NCBI RefSeq assembly: GCF_010731735.1
Contig: NZ_AP022588.1
Span: 1,798,001-1,862,000, forward strand
Origin: Mycolicibacterium sediminis
Lineage (GTDB): Bacteria; Actinomycetota; Actinomycetes; Mycobacteriales; Mycobacteriaceae
Direction of reading: 5' to 3'
DNA length: 64,000 nt
Each line of letters starts with the position of its first letter. Position 1 is the first letter of the stretch. Below, piece after piece: positions 47,273 through 54,870 of the stretch. The notes beneath the pieces were generated by a model. That model saw nothing but the letters and a program-made list of their open reading frames with translations. It was not told the DNA's origin and ran no database searches. A program made the position numbers and the translations under genes.

Positions 47273-47842
47273 GTGCGGAGACGAGCCCTGCCGTGGATCG
47301 GTCTGGCGTGCTGGGCGGTCGGTTTCGCGTGGCACTGCGCGAGGCCGTCGTTGTGGTTTCTCGACCTGCTGCTGGTCCCGGCCATGGCGCTGCTCTACGG
47401 CGGCGGCGCCGTAGCGGTCGTCGTCGCAGTGCTCGTGGGGCGGCGGTGGTCGGCGTGGGTGCTGGTGGTGCCGGTGATCGTGGTGCTCACCGTGCTGGTG
47501 AATCCCGGATGGCGCGTCGCCTCGGGGGCGTACTTCCAGGTGCACCGGCCGCTGTTCGACCTCGCGCTCGGGACGGCCCCCGGCCCCAGTTACTACGGCG
47601 CACCGCTGCCCCTGCCGCTGCGGTTCCTCACGGTGACCGGGAAGGTGTCGAGTTTGGGTGAGGAGGGCTCCGACGGCCGGTTCTTCCCCCAGTGGGCCGG
47701 GATTCCCGACGACGCCGGCGGCTACCTGTACAGCCCGGGTGGGTCGCCCGTGGGTGTCGACCTGTACGGGTCGCTCTGCGCCGACCCGGTCGATCTGGGC
47801 GACGACTGGTGGATGTGCGGGCTGGCCGACAACGGGCTCTAG
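47273..47842 (+). CDS. Membrane-anchored protein of unknown function
   Basis: Protein of 189 residues with three N-terminal hydrophobic segments (WIGLACWAVGFAWH; WFLDLLLVPAMALLYGGGAVAVVVAVLV; AWVLVVPVIVVLTVLV) and an external domain ending with two cysteines (GSLCADP, WWMCGLADNG), which may be disulfide-linked. I do not recognise the family. GTG 47273 is chosen so that the protein starts just before the first helix; the longer open frame overlaps the divergent YibE/F gene. The stop lies inside a hairpin shared with the convergent HNH gene. Confidence 0.7.
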   Translation: MRRRALPWIGLACWAVGFAWHCARPSLWFLDLLLVPAMALLYGGGAVAVVVAVLVGRRWSAWVLVVPVIVVLTVLVNPGWRVASGAYFQVHRPLFDLALGTAPGPSYYGAPLPLPLRFLTVTGKVSSLGEEGSDGRFFPQWAGIPDDAGGYLYSPGGSPVGVDLYGSLCADPVDLGDDWWMCGLADNGL

Positions 47843-47864
47843 GCCCTGCGTGATGCGCAGGGCC
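47842..47864. terminator. Bidirectional hairpin between convergent genes
   Basis: Inverted repeat GGCCCTGCG / CGCAGGGCC with a 5-base loop, located between the stops of the rightward membrane-protein gene and the leftward HNH gene. It likely ends both transcripts. Confidence 0.7.
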
Positions 47865-47878
47865 GAGGCCTGGGGTGG

Positions 47879-49276
47879 TTACCGGTGGCTGGGCCTGGGG
47901 TGGAGGTCGGCGTCGCGTTGGAGGGGGTTGACGGTTGGTGGTGCGCCGCCGATGGACCAGGCGAGGCGGCCGTCGTCGGTGACGGTGGTGGTGGCGTGTC
48001 CGCGGGTGACGAGGGTGTGGTCGGGTCCGCAGGCGAAGTAGAGGCTGTCGGCGTCGGTGGTACCACCGGCACTCCAGTCGGGGGCGTGGTGAACTTCGCA
48101 CTGGTATCCCGGGCGGGTGCAGCCGGGTCTCGTGCAGCCCTGGTCGCGGGCGTGGCAGACGATGCGTTGGTCTGCGGTGGCGATGCGCTTGCTGCGGGCC
48201 AGGTAGATCGGCCGGTCGGAGTGGTCGTCGAATACTGCTAGGTAGTGGACGGCGTTGGCGGCCAGGCGGATCAGGTCACGCATCGGCAATGAGGAGCCGC
48301 CGCCGGTGCGGGCCGGGCGCGGCATGGGGACGTCGGGGTCGGTCATGGCGTGGGCGGCCTGGTCGAGGTCGGCGACGGTCGTCGTCGCGATGACGGTGAC
48401 GGGGATGCCGCGGTGAGTGCCCAGGGATCCGGACCCGATGCCGGCGCGCAGTCCGAGTTTCAGGGCGTCGTGCATGCGTTGAGCGCCGGTGCGGGTGTCG
48501 GTGGCGCCGTCGACGACGTCTGCACCTGCGTCGGGGACGTGGTGGCCGGGCCGGACCGCGGCGACGGTCGCCTCCACCAGGGCGCGGGTCTCGGGGTCGA
48601 GGTTGCCGCTGCACCTGCTCATGCCGTCGGGACCCTGTGTGTGGATGGTGAAGCCGCGCTGCCGTTTGCGATGGGCGTCGTCGAAGAGGCCGTCGGGGTT
48701 GATGGTGTCGGCGATGCGCTTGCCGACGTCGGCGACGAAGTCGGCGTCCTGGGTGCGGGCGTGGCCGACGAGGGTGGCTTCGATGGTGGCCTTCTCGTGG
48801 GCGGCGATCGGAGGGAGGGCGTCGAGGGCTTTGCAGACCTCGGTGATGTGGTCCTCGCCGACGGCGCCGGATTCCACGGCCTCGGCCAGGACGGGCAGTT
48901 CTGGAGCGATGATGGCGCCGGTGATCGACCGGCTGGGGGTGATGCGGGCGGCGACCTTGAAGCGGCGGGTGACTTCCCTGGGGACCAGTCGCAGTCGGGT
49001 GGCCAGGGCGTCGCGCAGCCGCACACCGGGGCCGCCGGGGAGGTGGCCGGCACCGTCGGGCGGGTCGGCCATCTCGGCGAACATGCGGTAGGTCAGGCCG
49101 CGGGTGACGCGGTGGTGGTGTTCGAGGCGTTCGGTCAGTTCCACGCGAAAGGAGTTGCCCACCATGTCGGTCGACGTTTCCCGTAGCCGGTCGAGGGCGG
49201 CGTCGATGGCGTCGAGGTCCGCGCGCACTCGGTCCCGCGCCGCATCGGCGAAGAGGAAGGAGCGGGCTGCGGTCAT
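47879..49276 (-). CDS. DUF222 / HNH endonuclease-domain protein (13E12 type)
   Basis: Protein of 465 residues. The N-terminal DUF222 helical region spans most of the length, followed by an HNH domain near the C terminus: DQGCTRPGCTRP, CEVHHAPDWSAGGTTDADSLYFACGPDH. Two CxxC-type pairs and the HH/H residues for metal and catalysis are present. Mycobacteria carry many such 13E12-repeat-related genes, often variable between strains. The role is unknown; a nuclease or mobile-element association is inferred. ATG 49276. Confidence 0.9.
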   Translation of the reverse strand: MTAARSFLFADAARDRVRADLDAIDAALDRLRETSTDMVGNSFRVELTERLEHHHRVTRGLTYRMFAEMADPPDGAGHLPGGPGVRLRDALATRLRLVPREVTRRFKVAARITPSRSITGAIIAPELPVLAEAVESGAVGEDHITEVCKALDALPPIAAHEKATIEATLVGHARTQDADFVADVGKRIADTINPDGLFDDAHRKRQRGFTIHTQGPDGMSRCSGNLDPETRALVEATVAAVRPGHHVPDAGADVVDGATDTRTGAQRMHDALKLGLRAGIGSGSLGTHRGIPVTVIATTTVADLDQAAHAMTDPDVPMPRPARTGGGSSLPMRDLIRLAANAVHYLAVFDDHSDRPIYLARSKRIATADQRIVCHARDQGCTRPGCTRPGYQCEVHHAPDWSAGGTTDADSLYFACGPDHTLVTRGHATTTVTDDGRLAWSIGGAPPTVNPLQRDADLHPRPSHR

Positions 49277-49423
49277 GTCCTCATTTTATTCGAACACGTG
49301 TTCCATCGGTAGGAGTTCTCCGTGACCTGTGGATGAAATCGCGACTGGGGATGAATCTGATCGAAATCGGCTGTCCGATCTAGTCTTTGATCGATAGTTC
49401 CGTTTGGCTTGGGGAGGAAGACA

Positions 49424-50077
49424 ATGGGTCGAATTGCGGCCAACGACAAACCGTCACCGCTGCAGAGGGAGTTCGACTTCGTGCTGTCGCAAGGTGTCGA
49501 GCCGTTCCTGCGTGGGCTCGGCTTCATGCGGGATGGACTCGAGTTTCGGCGCGACAGAGGCGACTTGTACGACGTAGTGGGGTTCCAGGAGAACTGGCAC
49601 AACGGCGTCACTCGATCCCACGGATCCTTCATCAACGTCGGGGTCGGCTCAAGGCAAGTCGATGCGGCGTGGAAGGGGCCACGTTCAGTGCCACTCCTGG
49701 ACCGTCGCTGGGAGTCGATCGTGCCCGACCTCCCGTACGAGGTTCGCTTCGACCGCAACACGGACCTGATCGATTTCGCGGCCGCCTTGTGCGACGGTCT
49801 CGAGGAAGTAATAGCCGTGATCGAGGAGTACGCGTCAACCACGGCGCTGGTGCAGTACGCGGTGACGTACAACTACCTGCACCACTACGAGGAGACGTGC
49901 TGCTATCTCGCGGCGATCGCCGACGTCGACACCTTGGCCGGCTACGTCGGAGTGTTGCGGGACAGGTTCGGACATCAGGACCGGTGGGTCAACTTCAACC
50001 GTCGGATCAGCGAGGTCACGGGTAAGCACACTGCGACGTTGCTGGGGCTTGGGCTACTGGACCCGCTGGTCGCTTGA
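49424..50077 (+). CDS. DUF4304-like protein
   Basis: Soluble protein of 217 residues. The N-terminal part (FDFVLSQGVEPFLRGLGFMRDGLEFRR) and the IN-G strand region (SFINVGVGSRQ) fit the DUF4304 pattern. The C-terminal part is helical. Some DUF4304-type proteins occur near toxins or as orphan immunity-like proteins; no toxin is visible here. GGGGAGGAAG is placed well before ATG 49424. Base composition is slightly less GC-rich than its neighbours, which may hint at acquisition together with the HNH gene. It converges with the aminotransferase gene. Confidence 0.65.
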   Translation: MGRIAANDKPSPLQREFDFVLSQGVEPFLRGLGFMRDGLEFRRDRGDLYDVVGFQENWHNGVTRSHGSFINVGVGSRQVDAAWKGPRSVPLLDRRWESIVPDLPYEVRFDRNTDLIDFAAALCDGLEEVIAVIEEYASTTALVQYAVTYNYLHHYEETCCYLAAIADVDTLAGYVGVLRDRFGHQDRWVNFNRRISEVTGKHTATLLGLGLLDPLVA

Positions 50078-50080
50078 GCC

Positions 50081-51352
50081 CTACTGGCGGTAGGACGCCA
50101 GGAAGTTGCCGAGCCGGTCGATGGCGTTGGCCAGGTCGCGAGCCCACGGCAGCGTGACGATCCGGAGGTGGTCGGGCGCGGGCCAGTTGAAGCCGGTGCC
50201 CTGCGTGACGAGGATCTTCTCCTGCAGCAGCAGGTCCAGGACCAGTTGCTCGTCGTCGTGGATGTCGTGCACCTCGGGGTCCAGCCGCGGGAACGCGTAG
50301 AGCGCGCCCTCGGGCTTCACGCACGACACCCCGGGGATGTCGTTGAGCTTGTTCCACGCCACGTCGCGCTGCTCGAGCAGGCGGCCGCCGGGCAGGACGA
50401 GGTCGTCGATGCTCTGATGACCGCCGAGCGCCACCTGAATCGCGTGCTGCGCAGGCACGTTCGGGCACAGCCGCATGTTGGCGAGCAGGCTGATGCCCTC
50501 CAGGAAGCTCGACGCGTGCTCCTTCGGGCCGGTGATGACCAGCCAGCCCGACCGGTAACCCGCGACGCGGTACGCCTTCGACAGGCCGTTGAACGTCAGC
50601 GTGAGGAGGTCGGGGGCGAGCGTCGCGAGGCTGATGTGCTTGGCGTCGTCGTAGAGGATCTTGTCGTAGATCTCGTCGGCCAGCAGCAGCAGCTGATGCT
50701 TGCGGGCCAACTCGACCATCTGCTGGAGGATCTCCCGGCCGTACACCGCGCCGGTGGGGTTGTTCGGGTTGATGACGACCAGCGCCTTGGTGCGCTCGGT
50801 GATCTTCGACTCGAGGTCGGCGATGTCGGGCTGCCACCCCTGCGTCTCGTCGCAGATGTAGTGCACCGGGGTGCCGCCCGCCAGCGACGTGGACGCCGTC
50901 CACAGCGGGTAGTCGGGTGCCGGGATCAGCACCTGGTCGCCGTTGTCCAGCAGCGCCTGCAGGGTCATCGTGATCAGTTCGGAGACGCCGTTGCCGAGGA
51001 ACACGTCGTCGACGTCGAAACGTGGGAAGCCCTCGACCAATTCGTAGCGGGTGAACACCGCGCGCCGCGCCGCCTGAATGCCCTTGGAGTCCGAGTAGCC
51101 CTGGGCATTCGGCAGCGCCTGGATCATGTCGCGCATGATCACGTCGGGCGCCTCGAAGCCGAACGGCGCCGGGTTGCCGATGTTCAGCTTGAGGATCCGG
51201 TGCCCCTCGGCCTCGAGCCGGGCGGCGTGGTCGTGTACCGGACCACGGATCTCGTACAGGACGTCCTGCAGCTTGGACGACTGCGTGAAGGTACGCTGCC
51301 GCGGCTGGTTGCCCGCGTGCCACGGAAGCTGTTGGGTGCTCACGTCCTTCAT
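50081..51352 (-). CDS. aspC: Pyridoxal-phosphate aminotransferase (AspC/AlaA-like)
   Basis: Class I/II aminotransferase of 423 residues. The PLP-binding Lys is in FNGLSKAYRVAGYRSGW. Supporting residues are in VINPNNPTGAVYG (the Asn), LADEIYDKI (Asp and Tyr) and RIVTLPWA (the C-terminal carboxylate-binding Arg). It resembles Rv0337c, annotated aspartate aminotransferase, though the family also includes AlaA-type alanine aminotransferases, so the amino donor is unsettled. The start is uncertain: ATG 51352, GTG 51343 and GTG 51370 are all in frame. It follows the EtfD-type gene 36 bases downstream on the same strand. Confidence 0.93.
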   Translation of the reverse strand: MKDVSTQQLPWHAGNQPRQRTFTQSSKLQDVLYEIRGPVHDHAARLEAEGHRILKLNIGNPAPFGFEAPDVIMRDMIQALPNAQGYSDSKGIQAARRAVFTRYELVEGFPRFDVDDVFLGNGVSELITMTLQALLDNGDQVLIPAPDYPLWTASTSLAGGTPVHYICDETQGWQPDIADLESKITERTKALVVINPNNPTGAVYGREILQQMVELARKHQLLLLADEIYDKILYDDAKHISLATLAPDLLTLTFNGLSKAYRVAGYRSGWLVITGPKEHASSFLEGISLLANMRLCPNVPAQHAIQVALGGHQSIDDLVLPGGRLLEQRDVAWNKLNDIPGVSCVKPEGALYAFPRLDPEVHDIHDDEQLVLDLLLQEKILVTQGTGFNWPAPDHLRIVTLPWARDLANAIDRLGNFLASYRQ

Positions 51353-51388
51353 CGTCTCATCGCCGTCCACCGAATAACCCCGTTGCGG

Positions 51389-54300
51389 CTACTTCTTCCC
51401 GGGCTTGCGGATGCCGGGAGCCAACCCGAGGCCCTTGACCTCGACCTGCGGCTGAGCAGGCTCAGGCGCGGACTCGGCAGCGGGTGCGGAGTCGCCGTTC
51501 GACGACGGCTGCGGCTCTTCGGCTTTCGGCTCGGGCTCGGGCTCGGGCGACGGCTCAGGCATCGGAGAAGCCGCGGGTGCCGGTGCGGCCGGCTTCTTGG
51601 CGCCCGGCTTCTTGATGCCGCCCGCCAGTCCCAGTCCACCCTTGGCGGCCGCGGGCTTGGGTGCTGCGGCCTCCTCGGGAGCGGCCGGCGCCTCGGCCGG
51701 AGCCTCAGGGGCCGGAGCGTCAACAGACGACGACGCGGCGGGAGCAGGTGCCGCGGCCTTCTTGGCGCCCGGCTTCTTGATGCCGCCCGCCAGTCCGAGT
51801 CCACCCTTGGCAGTAGGTGCAGCGGGCGCGGCCTCGGCGGGGGCGTCAGCGGGTGCCGACGCGGCAGGGGAAGGTGCTGCGGCCTTCTTCGCGCCGGGCT
51901 TCTTGATGCCCCCGGCGAGTCCGAGTCCTCCCTTGGCGGGTGCGGCGGTCTCGGTAGGAGCGTCCGCGGGAGCCGACGCCGGAGCCGCCGCCCCAGCCTT
52001 GGCGCCCGGCTTCTTGATGCCACCGGCGAGTCCGAGTCCACCCTTGGCGGGTGCAGCGGTCTCGGCAGGAGCGGCAGCAGGAGCAGACGCCCCAGCCTTC
52101 GCGCCCGGCTTCTTGATGCCACCGGCCAGGCCCAGTCCGCCCTTCGCGGGTGCGGCGGCCGCGGTGTCGGCCGACGTCCCGACCTCGGACTCGGACAGCG
52201 GCGTCGCCTCGGCGGCCGGCACGTCGCCGGGCTCGTCCTCGATCTCGGACGCCTTGATCTCGGCGGGCGCAGAGGCGGCGGCCTTGGCTGCCCGCTCGTC
52301 GGCGCGCTCGGCGTACCACTTGGCCCCGGCGCCCTTCTCGGGCAGCGAGATCGCGTCCTTGTCGAGCGCGCCCAGCAGCAGCTGCGCGACGTCGAGGACC
52401 TCGACCTCCTTCTTGCCGATGGCCTCGGCGCGGTCGCCCACGCCGTCGGTCATCATCACGCGGCAGAAGGGGCAGCCCGTGGCGATCTTGGTGGCGTCGG
52501 TGTTGAGCGCCTCTTCCACGCGTTCGTGGTTGACGCGCTTGCCGATGTGCTCTTCCATCCACATCCGCGCGCCGCCCGCACCGCAGCACAGGCCGCGGTC
52601 GGCGTGGCGGGGCATCTCGGTGAGCTTGGCGCCGGAGGCACCGATCAGCTCACGCGGAGCCTCGTACTCCTTGTTGTGGCGGCCCAGGTAGCAGGGGTCG
52701 TGGTAGGTGACGTCCTGGCTGACGGGGCTGACGGGCACCAGCTTCTTGTCGCGCACCAGCCGGTTGAGCAGCTGTGTGTGGTGCAGCACCGTGTAGTTGC
52801 TGCCGAGCTGCTGGTACTCGCGGCCGATGGTGTTGAAGCAGTGCGGGCACGTGACGACGATCTTGCGGTCGACGGTCTCGACGCCCTCGAACAGCTCGTC
52901 GATGGTGGCCTTGTTCTGCTGCGCGAGCTGCTGGAACAGGAACTCGTTGCCCGACCGGCGGGCGGAGTCGCCGTTGCAGCTCTCCGCGGATCCCAGCACC
53001 AGGAACTTCACGTCGGCGGCGGCGAGCAGCTCGGCGACGGCCTTGGTGGTCTTCTTGGCGCGGTCCTCGAAGGCACCGGCGCAGCCGACGTAGAAGAGGT
53101 ACTCGAAGCCGTCGAACGAGTCGACGTCCTCGCCGTAGACCGGGACGTCGAAGTCGACCTCGTTGATCCAGGCGGTGCGGTCGCGGGCGCTCTGCCCCCA
53201 CGGGTTGCCCTTGGTCTCGAGGTTCTTGAACAGGCCGCTGAGTTCGGCGGGGAACTCCGAGGCAACCATGACCTGGTAGCGACGCATGTCGACGATGTGG
53301 TCGATGTGCTCGATGTCGACGGGGCACTGCTCGACGCAGGCGCCGCAGGTGGTGCACGACCACAGCACGTCGGGGTCGATGACGCCACCCTCCTCGAGGG
53401 TGCCGACGAGCGGCCGGGTCGCCTGGTCGGGGCCGGAGCCGAGGATGCGCTCGAATCCCGACTCGGGCACGTGGGCGTGCTCGTCGTGCTTCTTCTCGCC
53501 CTTGAGGTTCTCGCCGAGGCCACCCTCGGGGGTGTTCTCGAGCGGGGACTCCTTGTCGCCGAGGATGTACGGCGCCTTCGCGAACAGGTGGTCGCGCAGG
53601 TTCATGATGAGGAGCTTGGGCGACAACGGCTTTCCGGTGTTCCAGGCGGGGCACTGCGACTGGCAGCGGCCACACTCGGTACACGTGGTCATGTCGAGGT
53701 AGCCCTTCCAGGTGAAGTCCTCGATCTTGCCGCGACCGAACACCGCATCCTCGTCGGGATCCTCGAAGTCGATGTACTTGCCGTTCGACTCCATCGGCAG
53801 CAGCGGGCCCATGCCGTCGGGCAGGCGCTTGAACGTGACGTTGATCGGGGCCAGACCGATGTGAAGGTGCTTGGAGTGCAACACGATCAACAGGAAGATC
53901 AGCATGACGCCGATGTGCAGCAGCAGCGCGACGCGCTCGATGATCAGGTTGGGCGTCTCACCGAGCGGCGACAGGATTGCTCCCATGCCGTGCGAGAAGA
54001 AGGCGCCCCAGCCGTAGGGCAGGTTCTCGGTCGCCACGGCGGCGCCACGGAACAGCGCGTACGTCCAGATGACGTTGAAGATCATGAAGAGGATCAGCCA
54101 GGCGCCGCCGGTGTGGGAGCCGTAGAACCGCGAGTCGCGGCCGTACTCCTTCGGCTCGGAGCGCAACCGGATGATGGCGAAGGCGATGATGCCGAACAGC
54201 ACGGCGAGGGCGAAGAAGTCCTGCAGGAAGCCCAGCACGTTCCAGTGCCCGACGATCGGGATGGCGAAGCGCGGGTAGAACAGGACGCCGAACGCCTCGA

Positions 54301-54580
54301 GGTACACGGAGCCGAGGACGAAGAAGCCCCACATCGTGAAGAAGTGCGCGATGCCGGGGATGGACCAGCGAAGCAGACGGGTCTGGGCGAAGACCTCCTT
54401 GAACTGCGTGGTGATGCGGTCCTTGAGGTCGTTCTTCCGGCCGCCCTCGTCGAGCGTCGTCTGGCCCGAGCGGATGAGCTTCGTCAGCCACAGGACGCGT
54501 TTGACGGCAAGGAGGCCGACGACGATGGTCGCCAAGACGCCGATACCCATCGTGATCAAAACCAGGGTGTGCTCGTCCAC
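51389..54580 (-). CDS. etfD: Membrane iron-sulfur oxidoreductase, EtfD type (Rv0338c-like)
   Basis: Large membrane redox protein of 1063 residues. An N-terminal membrane part (about 1-240, with heme-b-type helices as in NarI/DsrM) is followed by two ferredoxin-like 4Fe-4S motifs (CTECGRCQSQCP from about residue 300; CTTCGACVEQCP at about 410) and two CCG domains (CPHCFNTIG; CYLGRHN; LCCGAGG; CPFCRVMM). Rv0338c is reported to take electrons from EtfBA and acyl-CoA dehydrogenases to the quinone pool and is essential. After residue about 770 comes an Ala/Pro-rich tail with five KGGLGLAGGIKKPGAK repeats. GTG 54580 is preferred, with GGGAGG six bases upstream. Confidence 0.9.
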   Translation of the reverse strand: MDEHTLVLITMGIGVLATIVVGLLAVKRVLWLTKLIRSGQTTLDEGGRKNDLKDRITTQFKEVFAQTRLLRWSIPGIAHFFTMWGFFVLGSVYLEAFGVLFYPRFAIPIVGHWNVLGFLQDFFALAVLFGIIAFAIIRLRSEPKEYGRDSRFYGSHTGGAWLILFMIFNVIWTYALFRGAAVATENLPYGWGAFFSHGMGAILSPLGETPNLIIERVALLLHIGVMLIFLLIVLHSKHLHIGLAPINVTFKRLPDGMGPLLPMESNGKYIDFEDPDEDAVFGRGKIEDFTWKGYLDMTTCTECGRCQSQCPAWNTGKPLSPKLLIMNLRDHLFAKAPYILGDKESPLENTPEGGLGENLKGEKKHDEHAHVPESGFERILGSGPDQATRPLVGTLEEGGVIDPDVLWSCTTCGACVEQCPVDIEHIDHIVDMRRYQVMVASEFPAELSGLFKNLETKGNPWGQSARDRTAWINEVDFDVPVYGEDVDSFDGFEYLFYVGCAGAFEDRAKKTTKAVAELLAAADVKFLVLGSAESCNGDSARRSGNEFLFQQLAQQNKATIDELFEGVETVDRKIVVTCPHCFNTIGREYQQLGSNYTVLHHTQLLNRLVRDKKLVPVSPVSQDVTYHDPCYLGRHNKEYEAPRELIGASGAKLTEMPRHADRGLCCGAGGARMWMEEHIGKRVNHERVEEALNTDATKIATGCPFCRVMMTDGVGDRAEAIGKKEVEVLDVAQLLLGALDKDAISLPEKGAGAKWYAERADERAAKAAASAPAEIKASEIEDEPGDVPAAEATPLSESEVGTSADTAAAAPAKGGLGLAGGIKKPGAKAGASAPAAAPAETAAPAKGGLGLAGGIKKPGAKAGAAAPASAPADAPTETAAPAKGGLGLAGGIKKPGAKKAAAPSPAASAPADAPAEAAPAAPTAKGGLGLAGGIKKPGAKKAAAPAPAASSSVDAPAPEAPAEAPAAPEEAAAPKPAAAKGGLGLAGGIKKPGAKKPAAPAPAASPMPEPSPEPEPEPKAEEPQPSSNGDSAPAAESAPEPAQPQVEVKGLGLAPGIRKPGKK
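51589..52150 (-). repeat. Five copies of a GGLGLAGGIKKPGAK-coding repeat in etfD
   Basis: Five near-identical blocks of about 48 bases (around 51598, 51761, 51889, 52009 and 52098) encode GGLGLAGGIKKPGAK, separated by Ala/Pro-rich spacers of about 22-40 residues. A sixth, degenerate copy (GLGLAPGIRKPGKK) forms the extreme C terminus. The lysine-rich, flexible tail should lie in the cytosol. Confidence 0.9.
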
Positions 54581-54618
54581 CACGTGCCTCCCGAGATCCA
54601 AGCCACCGCCGGGCTGTA

Positions 54619-54632
54619 TTACTGGGCGGTAA
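54619..54632. promoter_or_regulatory. Inverted repeat TTAC-N6-GTAA upstream of etfD
   Basis: The dyad TTAC TGGGCG GTAA lies about 40 bases before the etfD start, in a slightly AT-richer promoter region. It is a possible regulator site; no specific regulator can be named. A second short dyad, AACT-N4-AGTT, lies near 54703-54714. Confidence 0.3.
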
Positions 54633-54870
54633 CTTAATGCTAGATGCCTGCTCATAGTTGCATCCAGTGCATAAACAACGCCATGAAGGCTGACCTAACT
54701 AGCCAGTTGGTTGGTCGACCCTCCCGGACGGCGCCGCCTTGCTCGGCAGTGACCGGTATCTGCAGGTGAACTAGGTGATCGAGGTCGGCGGCCGCGCCGA
54801 ACTGAATCGAACCCGCCGCCCCACCGGGCCCGGGGCCTCCGGGTCCGCGGGAGTGGCGATGATCACACCC

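Noticed and set aside
50168..54637. Open frame of 1489 residues on the plus strand across aspC and etfD
   Set aside because: It spans two clear minus-strand genes and is Leu/Val/Arg/Asp-rich shadow sequence typical of high-GC DNA.
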